A DNA stretch of 64,000 bases from Anaerolineales bacterium UBA2181 (GTDB taxonomy: Bacteria > Chloroflexota > Anaerolineae > Promineifilales > UBA4811), in NCBI GenBank assembly GCA_002328075.1, contig DCVT01000062.1, positions 62,001-126,000 on the forward strand, in the 5' to 3' direction. Positions 52,465 to 62,312 of the stretch are shown in pieces (position 1 is the stretch's first letter; each line of letters opens with the position of its first letter). A program made the translations under genes and the position numbers. The notes below the pieces were generated by a model. It searched no databases. It saw nothing but the letters and a program-made list of their open reading frames with translations, and was not told where the DNA came from.

Positions 52465-54168
52465 ATGACCCTGGAAGAACTGCAAGAAATGGTGGCCAAC
52501 CTGCGTCAGGTGGGCGCCGATCTGACCCACGTCGAGGTCAAGCGGGCGGAAGGCGGACTTCCTCGGCGGCTTTGGGAGAACCTGTCCGCTTTCGCCAACA
52601 CACCCGGAGGCGGAGTGATCATCCTGGGAATCGACGAGGAAAGCGGTTTCCAGATCACCGGCATCCCCGATCCGGCTCGTCAACAGAGCGATCTGGCCTC
52701 TCTGTGCGATCAGATGGACCCGCCTGTGCGGCCCCTGATCCAGGTGCATGCCCTGGAAGGGAAACAGATCATTGTAGCCGAAGTGCCAGAAGCGCCCACG
52801 GCGCAAAAGCCTTGCTATTATCGAGGTGCTGGTCTGATGACCGGCTCTTTTGTCCGCGTTGCCGATGGCGATCGACGTCTGACACAGTACGAGATTCAGC
52901 TCTTTCTTGACAACCGCGGCCAGCCCACCTATGACCTGGAACCGGTTGGCGGCAAATCCCTCGATGATTTAGATCCCGCCCTGTTGGACACGTTTGTGAA
53001 GCGATTACGCGCCTATCCCGATGCACCCTACCGAACTTGGGAGCACCAACGCTTGCTCCAGACCTTTCGCATTTTGGTGGAACACCACGACCGGTTGGTG
53101 CCTTCGCTGGCAGGGTACCTCTGCTTTGGCGTTTTTCCGCAGGATGTCTTCCCCAACCTGAACCTGACAATCGTCCGCTATCCCACCGCGCGGCCCGGCG
53201 AAGTCTCAGCGCGCGGGGAACGGCTGCTGGACAACGTGAAGGCGGAGGGTCCGTTGATCGCTGTCCTGCGTCAGGGAATGAGCGCCATCACCCGCAACCT
53301 GCAGCGGCGGGCCGTCGTGCAGGGCCTCTTTCGTCAGGACGTGTGGGAATATCCACTGGAAGCGCTCAGGGAGGCCCTAGTCAACGCGCTGGCGCACCGC
53401 GACTATTCACCGCAGGCGCGAGGAACGCCGGTGCAGGTGCGCATTTTCCCCGACCGGCTCGAAATAGAGAATCCGGGAGGGCTGTTTGGGCCAGTCACGC
53501 CGGAGCGACTGGGGGAAGCCGGCTTGTTGGCCACGCGCAATAGCTATCTAATGCGTCTCTTGGAAGATCTACCCGCGGAGGATGGTCGAGTTGTTTGCGA
53601 GAATCGGGGTACCGGCATCACAACCATGTTGGAAATGCTGCGCACAGCCGGGATGGAGCCGCCGCGCTTTGACGACCGCCATACCACCTTTCGGTTGACC
53701 TTTTCCAACGCTGGCTTACTCGACGATCAAACTTTTCAATGGCTCAACCGCTTTGCCGGGCACGACTTGAACGATGCACAACGCCTGGTGCTTGCCTTCA
53801 CCCGGCGCGCAAAAAGACTAACCCATGCTGACTATCGCCGCCTCAACCCAGGACTTGATTCGGCAGAGGTGACCCGTCACCTGGCCGATCTAGTGCAGCA
53901 GGGCCTGTTGCGCCAGCATGGCACACGGCGTTGGACGTTCTATACGTTGCTGCAAGAGGCCGAGTCGGACGCATCGGTTGCGGATGCTGAGGAACGAGCG
54001 ATCCTGGATTATGTTCGGATACATGGCGCGATCACACGTAGCGAATGTGCGGCCATGCTGAACGTCAAACCTCACCGCGCCACGTATCTACTTCAAAAGC
54101 TGCAGGAACGCAGCATACTGCGCCAAGAAGGCTCGCGGCGCTGGACGCGCTACGTGCTGGATGAATAA
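52465..54168 (+). CDS. AlbA_2/Schlafen-like ATP-binding protein
   Basis: A 567-aa protein. The N-terminal AlbA_2 (Schlafen AAA_4) domain reads HVEVKRAEGGLPRRLWENLS, AFANTPGGGVIILGIDEESG, CYYRGAGLMTGSFVRVADGD. The centre has a GHKL-type domain (LREALVNALAHRDYSPQARG, IENPGGL, ENRGTGITTMLEML). Two winged-helix segments follow at the C-terminus (AEVTRHLADLVQQGLLRQHG, RATYLLQKLQERSILRQEGS). Such proteins are often embedded in restriction islands and may bind or cut RNA or regulate transcription. It splits mod from res in this operon. The spacing of 27 bp from mod supports one transcript. Confidence 0.85.
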   Translation: MTLEELQEMVANLRQVGADLTHVEVKRAEGGLPRRLWENLSAFANTPGGGVIILGIDEESGFQITGIPDPARQQSDLASLCDQMDPPVRPLIQVHALEGKQIIVAEVPEAPTAQKPCYYRGAGLMTGSFVRVADGDRRLTQYEIQLFLDNRGQPTYDLEPVGGKSLDDLDPALLDTFVKRLRAYPDAPYRTWEHQRLLQTFRILVEHHDRLVPSLAGYLCFGVFPQDVFPNLNLTIVRYPTARPGEVSARGERLLDNVKAEGPLIAVLRQGMSAITRNLQRRAVVQGLFRQDVWEYPLEALREALVNALAHRDYSPQARGTPVQVRIFPDRLEIENPGGLFGPVTPERLGEAGLLATRNSYLMRLLEDLPAEDGRVVCENRGTGITTMLEMLRTAGMEPPRFDDRHTTFRLTFSNAGLLDDQTFQWLNRFAGHDLNDAQRLVLAFTRRAKRLTHADYRRLNPGLDSAEVTRHLADLVQQGLLRQHGTRRWTFYTLLQEAESDASVADAEERAILDYVRIHGAITRSECAAMLNVKPHRATYLLQKLQERSILRQEGSRRWTRYVLDE

Positions 54169-54186
54169 AGGACTACTATGGACAAT

Positions 54187-54220
54187 CTATGAAGAATTCT
54201 ATAAACACTTTTCTTCATAG
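54187..54220. promoter_or_regulatory. Perfect 10-bp inverted repeat before res
   Basis: CTATGAAGAA (54187-54196) and TTCTTCATAG (54211-54220) flank a 14-nt AT-rich loop, 30 bp upstream of the res start in the longest gap within this part of the operon. It could be an operator, an attenuator or an mRNA hairpin limiting Res synthesis. No T-run follows, so it is not a standard terminator. Confidence 0.6.
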
Positions 54221-54250
54221 AACGCGAATGTCTGCGGAAAAGGATTGATC

Positions 54251-57247
54251 ATGTCCCGAGAACTGCGCCTGCAATTCGACCCCAACCAAAAGCACCAGTT
54301 CGACGCGGTGGAGAGCGTTGTCCGTCTGTTCGAAGGATTGCCGCGCCACGCGGCCGCCTTTGCCCTGGGCGGCGAGAGCGTGCCCAACCTGACGCCGTAT
54401 GAGGCGCTCAGCGAAGCCTGGCTCTACGACAACCTGCGCGTCGTCCAGCAGACCAATGGTATCGGCACAGACCTAGCGGGAATGCTGGACGTGGATGAGG
54501 GGTTGGTGCTGGAAGGATCCGGCTCCGAGTCATGGCGCTACCCCAACTTTACCATCGAGATGGAGACCGGCACCGGCAAGACCTATGTTTACCTGCGCAC
54601 AATCTATGAACTGCGGCAGCGCTACGGCTTTAGCAAGTTCATTATCGTCGTGCCCAGCATTGCCATCTACGAGGGCGTCATCAAGAACGTGAACATCACC
54701 CGTGACCACTTTCGCGGACTCTACAGCAATGAAACAGTACACCTCATCGAGTACGATGGCAGCCAGCTGAGCCAGTTGCGCAATTTCGCCGCCTCCACCT
54801 TTGTCGAAGCGCTAGTCATCACCCTGGATTCGTTCAACAAGGCATCCAACGTCATCTTCAGGTCGTCGGAAAAACTGCCCGGCGAGCGGCTGCCTTATCA
54901 ATATCTCCAAGAGACGCGTCCCATCCTGATACTGGACGAACCACAGAATATGGAATCGGAGCGGGCACGGGAAGCATTGCGCACACTCCACCCCCTGTGT
55001 GCTCTACGCTACAGCGCCACCCACCGCACCAGTCCCAACCTGGTGTATCGCCTGACCCCGTTTGACGCATACCGGCTTGATCTGGTCAAAAAGATACAGG
55101 TCTATGGCGTCACCGAGCGTGACAATTTTAACCAGCCCTTTTTGGGGCTGGAAGCCATCACCGTCAATGGGGGAATCAAAGCGCGGGTCAAGACCTACGT
55201 GGAGGACCACGGGCGGTTGAAAGAGGCAACGCTAATGCTCAAACATGGCGATGACCTCTACGACAAGACCCACCGGGAGGAGCACTTGGGTGGCTATCGC
55301 GTGGCCGAGATCAACGCCGCAGAGAACTTCGTCGAGTTCGAGAACAGCCTTCGATTGACGCTCCGTGAGACAATTGGCCCCTCCCGCCCCGAGATCTTTC
55401 GTGCGCAGATTCGGAAGACGCTCGAACAGCACATGGAACAGCAAGAGCGCCTGGATAGCAAGAATGTCAAGGTTCTCTCTCTCTTTTTCATCGATCGAGT
55501 GGCTAACTATACCGCGTCAGACGGTCTCATCCGCCGCATTTTCGATGAGGAGTTTGAGCGACTAAAGGGGCGTTTCCCCTTTTACGCCGGGCTGGCGGCC
55601 GAAGAGGTGCGCAGTGCCTATTTCGCCCACGCCAAACCAAAGAAAGGTGAAAACGAAGGCACAGCCTTGGATACTGACGGCCGCAACAAGACCGAGCGCG
55701 AAGCCGAAAAGGCCGCCTTTGCCCTGATCATGCGCGACAAAGAGCGTCTGCTAGGCTTTGACGAGCCAACCTGTTTCATCTTTGCCCACTCGGCGCTCAA
55801 AGAGGGCTGGGACAATCCCAACGTTTTTCAGATCTGCACCCTCAACCAGACCGTATCCGAAATCAAGAAGCGGCAAGAGATCGGACGCGGTCTGCGCTTG
55901 GCAGTGGACCAGTCGGGACAGCGCGTCTTTGATGAGGAGGTCAATGTCCTATCTGTGATCGCCAACGAGAGCTACCAATCCTACGCATCTCGACTGCAGG
56001 CCGAGTACGTGGAGGCCGGTCAGGCCCCACCGCCCAAGCCCACCAACGCCGGCCGGATCAAGGCCCGCCGAAACGATGCCATCTTCTCCGGAAAGCAGGT
56101 CTTTCGTGAATTCTGGGCCAGGTTGCAGCAACACACCACCTACGAGATCAATGTGGATACGCCAATATTGATCCAGGATTGTGTGGATCGCATCAATAAC
56201 CGGCCGTCGCCACAGGCGGTCATTGTCGTCGAAAAGGGTGCCTTTGTCGTCACTGACTACACCCTGGAACTGCTCGCAGTGGGCAGTGAGAGCTGCAAGC
56301 TATGTATCACCAAAAAGGATACATTGGGGAACGACAGCCTATTCACCCAGGCCTTCGAGGTAAAGACGCACCTGGCCAAGGCGCTTCGGGACGAGCGTCT
56401 CCGTGGCTATAAAATCGTGGAAGTGGTCGAAGACGGGGACAACTCGCGGGCGGTCTTTGGAAATGGACAACAGATCTTTAAGCATTCGCCTCTTCGCTTC
56501 CAGAGTGAGCAGGGGCAGAAGCCAAGCGAGCGAGCGGTGCTAGCTCCTACCGAAACCTACCCTGTCTTTAATCTGCTGGAGCGTGCTGCCCGGGAAACGG
56601 GCCTAACACGCCCCACTCTCAACGCGATCTTTAGGCGGTTGAATGATCGTAAGAAACAGGCCCTCTTGGCCAATCCTGAGGGCTTTGCCGGGCTGTTCAT
56701 CGGCGAGATTCTCAACGCCCTAGCCGACCATGTAGCCGAGCGAATCAAGTTCCTGATCACGGCCGCTCCGACGGAATGGGGTTATGATCTGGATGATCTC
56801 TTCCCACCAGAGCGCGAGTTCCCCCAACGCGAGCTGGTTCCCGCTTCGCAGGCGGGGCTCTATGACCAGGTGCAGGTGGATTCGGAGGTGGAGGAGCGCT
56901 TTGTGCGCTACCGCCTGAACGAAGACGACGAGGTGGTCTTTTACTTTAAATTACCACCAACGTTTCGTATCGATTTCCCTCGCATCATTGGCAACTACAA
57001 CCCCGACTGGGGCATCGCCCGCTATGGTCCGGATCGACGCATCATCCTGGAACTGGTACGCGAGACCAAGGGAACCACGGAGCTTGATGCTCTTCAATTC
57101 CCCCACGAGAAGCGTAAAATCACCTGCGCCAAGAAGCATTTTGCGACGATAGGTGTTGACTTTCGGGTGGTCTCTGATCAGACCGTTGACTGGTGGCAGA
57201 GAGAGCCAGCGGAGCAGTTGCGCCTGATGGATAGGGGCAGACAGTAG
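54251..57247 (+). CDS. res: Type III restriction enzyme Res subunit
   Basis: A 998-aa SF2 helicase-nuclease. Walker A is IEMETGTGKTYVYLRTIYEL (about 101-120), motif II ILDEPQNME (about 228), III YSATHRT, then LFFIDRVANY, V/VI LKEGWDNPNVFQICTLNQTV and KRQEIGRGLRLAVD. The C-terminal endonuclease is NYNPDWGIARYGPDRRIILE followed by LVRETKGT. The ATG at 54251 follows AAGGA. It is full length and belongs with the Mod at 50557. It resembles the Res at 19357 in every motif, but is clearly a separate lineage within the window. Confidence 0.93.
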   Translation: MSRELRLQFDPNQKHQFDAVESVVRLFEGLPRHAAAFALGGESVPNLTPYEALSEAWLYDNLRVVQQTNGIGTDLAGMLDVDEGLVLEGSGSESWRYPNFTIEMETGTGKTYVYLRTIYELRQRYGFSKFIIVVPSIAIYEGVIKNVNITRDHFRGLYSNETVHLIEYDGSQLSQLRNFAASTFVEALVITLDSFNKASNVIFRSSEKLPGERLPYQYLQETRPILILDEPQNMESERAREALRTLHPLCALRYSATHRTSPNLVYRLTPFDAYRLDLVKKIQVYGVTERDNFNQPFLGLEAITVNGGIKARVKTYVEDHGRLKEATLMLKHGDDLYDKTHREEHLGGYRVAEINAAENFVEFENSLRLTLRETIGPSRPEIFRAQIRKTLEQHMEQQERLDSKNVKVLSLFFIDRVANYTASDGLIRRIFDEEFERLKGRFPFYAGLAAEEVRSAYFAHAKPKKGENEGTALDTDGRNKTEREAEKAAFALIMRDKERLLGFDEPTCFIFAHSALKEGWDNPNVFQICTLNQTVSEIKKRQEIGRGLRLAVDQSGQRVFDEEVNVLSVIANESYQSYASRLQAEYVEAGQAPPPKPTNAGRIKARRNDAIFSGKQVFREFWARLQQHTTYEINVDTPILIQDCVDRINNRPSPQAVIVVEKGAFVVTDYTLELLAVGSESCKLCITKKDTLGNDSLFTQAFEVKTHLAKALRDERLRGYKIVEVVEDGDNSRAVFGNGQQIFKHSPLRFQSEQGQKPSERAVLAPTETYPVFNLLERAARETGLTRPTLNAIFRRLNDRKKQALLANPEGFAGLFIGEILNALADHVAERIKFLITAAPTEWGYDLDDLFPPEREFPQRELVPASQAGLYDQVQVDSEVEERFVRYRLNEDDEVVFYFKLPPTFRIDFPRIIGNYNPDWGIARYGPDRRIILELVRETKGTTELDALQFPHEKRKITCAKKHFATIGVDFRVVSDQTVDWWQREPAEQLRLMDRGRQ

Positions 57248-57293
57248 ACAGAAGATAGCTGAATGCCTGTGACGATCGAAGTGAGGCAAAAAG

Positions 57294-60200
57294 GTGTCAG
57301 ATCAGGTCACATATCGGCGACAAACTACCGATTACTGGGGAACACTCCAGACAAGTCTGCGCGATTTACGCGGTATCGGCACCCTTGCCTACGAACTGAT
57401 CCAGAACGCCGACGACGTGCTTGACGAAGAGGGGCAGCCCGGTGCAACGCGGATCACGTTTGATGTCTGTGACGACGCCTTGATCGTCGAGAACGACGGC
57501 GTCTTCCGCGACGTGGACTATGATCGCATAGCTAACATCGCCAGTGGCGGCAAGCGCGAAGAGGAAGGGACGACCGGTGCCTTTGGGATCGGGTTCATCT
57601 CAGTGTACCAGATCACAGACAGCCCGGAGATTATCTCGAGTGGGAAACACTGGCGCATTCGGCCTGATGCACCAGATGAAGATTATCGAATCGAGATACG
57701 CAATGTTCAGACGCATGGGACTCGGTTCCGGTTGCCGTGGGCCTTTGATGCACAATCAGAGGTGCGGCACAGGCTGCGCGTTGAGGCCATCCGGCCAGAG
57801 CAACCACAAGCCTTCGTTGAGGAGATCAGCCAAGCGATCTCACGTGCTGCCCTGTTCCTCAAACACCTTGAGGTGCTGGAACTAAAAGAATCCGGCCGGC
57901 TCGTCAAGCGGATCGAGCGATTGACCGAAAGGGACGATGCAATCCTGGTCGCTGAAGGAGATCGTACCTGTTGCTGGCATATCTTCCATGGATCTTTCAA
58001 GCATGACGCAGATAGGTTGCGCGCACTCCACCCTATGCAGATCGAGAGGAAAAAGAGCAGCGACGTATTGCTGGCAATTCCTGACGAACCGATGGATAAC
58101 GGCCGGCTGTATGCTGTGTTGCCCAGCGATACAACAATACCACTCCCGTTTCACATCAACGCTGACTTTTTCCCTTCCTCAGACCGCAAGCGTATTATCC
58201 TGGAGAGTGATTATCAGTCAGAGTGGAATCGCGCCGCTATCCGTGCGGCGGCGCAAGTGCTTGCGGCCAACATCGAGAGACTGTCCCAACTGCTGGGCCA
58301 CCATGTTTTGTGGCGGCTGATTAGCAGTCTGAACGAGTGCCGGCGTGCGGCAGAGCAAAGGCAACTAGATCCGGTTTTTTCCACCTTTTGGGAAAGGGTA
58401 GCGCCGCGATTATCTGACTGGGCTTGCATCTATGCAGAAACCAAAGAATGGGTCAAGCCGCATGCGGCGCGACTGTTGGAAAGCAAGAACGAAATCGCCG
58501 CTTCTTCGATCTTGGTCGGCCTGGGAATCGAAATTGTCCATTCTGACTTGCGTGAGCACTTTGGCCTTCTGCAGCAAAAAGAGATCAGTGTCCCGCTTCT
58601 CAGCGTCCAAGATGTAGTTCAGGCCCTGGCGAACAGTGGAGTGCGTGACGGACTGGAAGTGGAGCATGCGCCCAGAGGACTCCGTTCACTCGATGGTTGG
58701 CGGCTTCTCTGGTTGGCTCTTGAGACCATGCACAAGCGGCCTCAGCAGACCCCGAGTGGACGCGTAGAAGCCGAATCGGCGCTAAGCGACTGCCCAATCG
58801 CTATGGATAAAACGGGTCATTTGTGGTCACCCGCCCGTCTCTTTTCTGGTGAGGCTGATACTCAACAACTTTTCCCAAGCATCCGTTGGCTTACTGAAGA
58901 GATTGACAGCCCTGGTATCCCAACTGATTTGGTACCTCTCTTCTCTGCTCCGGCGGCAGTCAACTTCCTAAACGATATGCCAATTGGGCAGCTGGAAGCT
59001 ACATGGAAAACCGGCGGATTTGACATACTGGCGCTGTACTGTTGGCTTGAGGCGCGGAAGCAGGAAATCCTGGATGATGTCCAGCTTCGAGACCAGCTAC
59101 GGTGCCTACCAATCTGGCCGGCGGCAGGTCACTTGTGTTCTTTGGAGGGGTTGTATATCCCAGGTGGATTCGAAGATCCGTTCAAGATCGCCGGGTTGGT
59201 GGATCTACAGGCGCTGGGAGGGCGCCGCGAATTCCTCAAAGACCTGGGGGTACAGGAACTGACCTTCACCATCTATGCCCAAGAACAGGTACCAAAGGTG
59301 TTGTTGGAGCAGTCAGGCCTGCCACTCTCCCAGCGACGTCAGATTGTGCAACTGTTGGCTAGACGTTTTGGAGAGATCAACGATTATGCAACTCTGAGCA
59401 AGTTGTCACCCTTGAGTCTGGTCGAGTGCACAGATGGCGAGTTCTATCCTGCCAGTCAGGCGTATCTTCCCAGCGATGTGATGGAGCTTCTGGGAAGCCG
59501 TGTTCACATCGCAGAAGTGCCTCAGGAAAACAAAGATGCCGTCCTTGCGCTCTATCAGTGGCTTGGAGTTGAACAAGAGCCCCGCCCAGATGACGTCTTG
59601 GCACGGGTCAAGGAGCTTTGCACCACTCCGCCAAACAGGCGGACAGCGCAGCAGATGGAAACGATTTTCGGTTATCTTGTCGAAGGCTGGCCTCGTTGGG
59701 AAGATGATTACCAGCAGAGATACAAATCGCTGCGGCACCTGGGATGGCTACCAGGTACACAGACTCAGTCACAATGGTACGAACCGCAGGAGTTGTATGC
59801 GATTTTCCAACGCTACCTGTTTGAATCCCAGGCGAACTTTCTTGTTTTTCCCCAAAATCTGCAGAATCAAGCCGCGACAGTCAAACTAATCGAGTTCTTG
59901 GGAATCCAGGACAAGCCGACGGTGGCACTGGTGGTGAGGCATCTGCTGACATGCAGCCACACGAACAGCGAAGTCAATCGAGAAGTATACCGTTTCCTAT
60001 CCAACAACGCTCAAGACCCAGCCCTCGATCAATTGGAAGGTACCGCATGTCTACTTTTGCCCGATGGCAACTATGTCAGGCCCGACCAAGTCTTTTGGGG
60101 AAAACACCCATTTGGCCAATTCTGCCATCAACTCGGATCGGATCTGCGCCAATACAATGATCTATTTGATAGACTTGGGGTTCGTGAAGCACCCGACATG

Positions 60201-61688
60201 CAGGATTACATCCAGGTGCTTCTGGAGATCAGTGAAGGCTTTGGTCAACGCCACGCTGTGCTTGATGAGGAGACCTTCGCGGTGGTCATGAACTGCTGGG
60301 AAGCGCTGAGTCAGAGATTGGAGCAAGACGCAACCCTTCGACAGAACCTTCAGGCGTTACAAGAGCACAAGGTCATTCCAAACGATCAAAACTTGCTGAT
60401 CAAATCCAAGTACATCTTCTTTGAGGATCGCCCAGGACTAAAAGAGCGACTCCACATGGAGCACCATGTGATAAAGCGTCCTCTCAACGCCTGGCGTGCG
60501 ATGGAGGCAGTGGGGGTGCGGCTGTTGGGGCAGGCGGTGGACGTCCAGTTGGTCGAGTCTCCCGATTCTTCTATTGATGACACAACCACCAGTCGGTTTA
60601 GCGAACGGCGCGAGTTGATTCTGAGGGTCATCGAGTCAGAGAAGGCCTCAGGCATAGAAGGGCTAGATGTACCTGCTCTGACTCGTTTGCAGTTCGAAAG
60701 AGCCCAGCCGTTGTTGGTTCAGTACGTTCTTACAGTCGATCGTCGTCCATACGTAAGCGAACCCGAGCCTGTGCAAGCTCAACTCGTACCGAGTCGAGAC
60801 ACCCTGCTTGTACAGCATGACAATGGGTATATTCCCTGGCCAGCCGTTGCACGTGAAATCGCTTATGCTATCAAACCTGTGGGAGAAATCGGTGGCCTTG
60901 CTGGGGGGATCAAAGAGGCCTTGGCGCCTACCTCTCTTGAGGAAGCAAGCCATGTACTTGATGAACTGGGATACCCTCCTCTGAGTCTGCGCCCGACCGT
61001 ATCCGTCCCCGAACGGCCTCCCGTTGAAGGATTTGGGGGCTCCGACGCGCCACAAGATGCGGGAGACGGTCCCGTTTTCGCCGATCCGGAAGATAGTCCC
61101 CCTACCACCCCAGTGACGGGAGATGGTGGACATCCCCCCGCAACAGAGGACATCCCTGGTGGCCCCACTGGGATCGGTGCATCCCCCAGCTCCTCTGGCG
61201 GTGAACAACCCCCGTTGCGCACTCCAAAACGTCGAAAACAATCGCGCATTTTCAGCTATGTGTACCCTGATGACCTGACTTCTGAACCATCCGAAGGAGA
61301 GCCTGAGGACCGCCACGAGCATCGCATCCGAGTCGAGAAAGCCGGTATCGCGCATGTCCTAGAGCACGAAATCGAACACAGCCGCGAACCTGAAGAGATG
61401 CCTCATCTGAATCCTGGGTTTGACATTCGGTCAATCGACGGAGAAGGCAATGCGCGGTACATCGAGGTAAAATCGCTCTCTGGAATCTGGGATAGCCAGA
61501 ACCCAGCTCAGGTGACACGTGCCGAGTTTGAGGAGGCGCGTGCGAGGGGCGACGAATATTGGTTGTATGTTGTGGAGCTTGCCACCAGCGAGGAACCACA
61601 GATCCACTGCATCCAAAACCCCGCCAAGTGGGTGCAACGCTATCTGCTTGACCACGGATGGCTGCCGCTCGTGCAGATTGAGGCGTAA
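57294..61688 (+). CDS. Sacsin-like GHKL ATPase with C-terminal DUF3883/NERD-like nuclease fold
   Basis: A 1464-aa protein. Its N-terminal HSP90-like ATPase has the N-box LAYELIQNADDVLDEEG (about 30-46), EGTTGAFGIGFISVYQITD (about 90-110) and LPFHINADFFPSSDRKRIIL. A very long alpha-helical middle (300-1100) follows. A Pro/Gly-rich linker spans about 1235-1310. The C-terminal domain reads PGFDIRSIDGEGNARYIEVK with a D...ExK pattern (about 1370-1390) and EYWLYVVELATSEEPQIHCI, typical of DUF3883. Such GHKL-DUF3883 giants accompany restriction and abortive-infection systems. GTG start, 46 bp after res. It is the last gene of the operon. Confidence 0.85.
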   Translation: MSDQVTYRRQTTDYWGTLQTSLRDLRGIGTLAYELIQNADDVLDEEGQPGATRITFDVCDDALIVENDGVFRDVDYDRIANIASGGKREEEGTTGAFGIGFISVYQITDSPEIISSGKHWRIRPDAPDEDYRIEIRNVQTHGTRFRLPWAFDAQSEVRHRLRVEAIRPEQPQAFVEEISQAISRAALFLKHLEVLELKESGRLVKRIERLTERDDAILVAEGDRTCCWHIFHGSFKHDADRLRALHPMQIERKKSSDVLLAIPDEPMDNGRLYAVLPSDTTIPLPFHINADFFPSSDRKRIILESDYQSEWNRAAIRAAAQVLAANIERLSQLLGHHVLWRLISSLNECRRAAEQRQLDPVFSTFWERVAPRLSDWACIYAETKEWVKPHAARLLESKNEIAASSILVGLGIEIVHSDLREHFGLLQQKEISVPLLSVQDVVQALANSGVRDGLEVEHAPRGLRSLDGWRLLWLALETMHKRPQQTPSGRVEAESALSDCPIAMDKTGHLWSPARLFSGEADTQQLFPSIRWLTEEIDSPGIPTDLVPLFSAPAAVNFLNDMPIGQLEATWKTGGFDILALYCWLEARKQEILDDVQLRDQLRCLPIWPAAGHLCSLEGLYIPGGFEDPFKIAGLVDLQALGGRREFLKDLGVQELTFTIYAQEQVPKVLLEQSGLPLSQRRQIVQLLARRFGEINDYATLSKLSPLSLVECTDGEFYPASQAYLPSDVMELLGSRVHIAEVPQENKDAVLALYQWLGVEQEPRPDDVLARVKELCTTPPNRRTAQQMETIFGYLVEGWPRWEDDYQQRYKSLRHLGWLPGTQTQSQWYEPQELYAIFQRYLFESQANFLVFPQNLQNQAATVKLIEFLGIQDKPTVALVVRHLLTCSHTNSEVNREVYRFLSNNAQDPALDQLEGTACLLLPDGNYVRPDQVFWGKHPFGQFCHQLGSDLRQYNDLFDRLGVREAPDMQDYIQVLLEISEGFGQRHAVLDEETFAVVMNCWEALSQRLEQDATLRQNLQALQEHKVIPNDQNLLIKSKYIFFEDRPGLKERLHMEHHVIKRPLNAWRAMEAVGVRLLGQAVDVQLVESPDSSIDDTTTSRFSERRELILRVIESEKASGIEGLDVPALTRLQFERAQPLLVQYVLTVDRRPYVSEPEPVQAQLVPSRDTLLVQHDNGYIPWPAVAREIAYAIKPVGEIGGLAGGIKEALAPTSLEEASHVLDELGYPPLSLRPTVSVPERPPVEGFGGSDAPQDAGDGPVFADPEDSPPTTPVTGDGGHPPATEDIPGGPTGIGASPSSSGGEQPPLRTPKRRKQSRIFSYVYPDDLTSEPSEGEPEDRHEHRIRVEKAGIAHVLEHEIEHSREPEEMPHLNPGFDIRSIDGEGNARYIEVKSLSGIWDSQNPAQVTRAEFEEARARGDEYWLYVVELATSEEPQIHCIQNPAKWVQRYLLDHGWLPLVQIEA

Positions 61689-62183
61689 AATGCACACATC
61701 CCATTCAATCTGACACTCTGGCTGGACCATGCCACAAGTCTATTGAATCATATTCATTACAGGGACAAACAAGAGATCACAGACAGCTAGACGGAGCAGT
61801 CGATTACTCTCGCATACGAGCTTGGTGACACAATCCATTGGCGGGGTATTAGAGCCCGATAACGACTGGAAAGCTGTTATCGACCGCGGGCCAGACTGCA
61901 TAATCCGGCCCATGCCGACCATCGAATCCGATGGATGCCGACCATCCGTTCCGAGCCATGCCGACCACCCGTTCCGGCGGATAGTGTCCAGTACTCCTGG
62001 GACGTCGGAATCGGTGATCGGCTTGGTTCGGAATTCATTGACGGCATGGCTGGAGCACGTGGACGATTTCGTGGGTCTACGCCGTTAGTTAACACGCTCC
62101 CGCCCACCATGGCCTTCATCGCCCCACCTGGGCTATGATGGACCTGTGCCAAGTCGGGCTCTGCCCTCACTATCTTGCGTGGT
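61689..62183. other. Gene-free stretch downstream of the defence operon
   Basis: No gene is supported. Apart from the IS-end relic at 61904-62066 nothing was recognised; there is no clear terminator after the last operon gene. Confidence 0.5.
61904..62066 (+). repeat. Dispersed repeat copy 2B (IS-end relic)
   Basis: The partner of 32638-32800, with three TGCCGACCA-type units at its start. It marks a former insertion-sequence end on the right border of the defence cluster, as 41710-42005 does on the left. Confidence 0.6.
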
Positions 62184-62212
62184 TTGCATGCGCAAGCGAA
62201 ACGCGGTATCAT
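62184..62212 (+). promoter_or_regulatory. Promoter-like sequence before the tRNA fragment
   Basis: TTGCAT (62184-62189), a 17-bp spacer, then TATCAT (62207-62212), reading towards the tRNA half at 62313. It may be host-derived or an element promoter. Confidence 0.35.
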
Positions 62213-62312
62213 ATTCGTAACCGTAGTAACCAGGGTTCGTCTGAACCGAAGTCACTCGGGTTGGCTGAAATGGCGGCCCCCGAGGTCTGAGGTTGGTGTT
62301 TCAGGATTGCGC

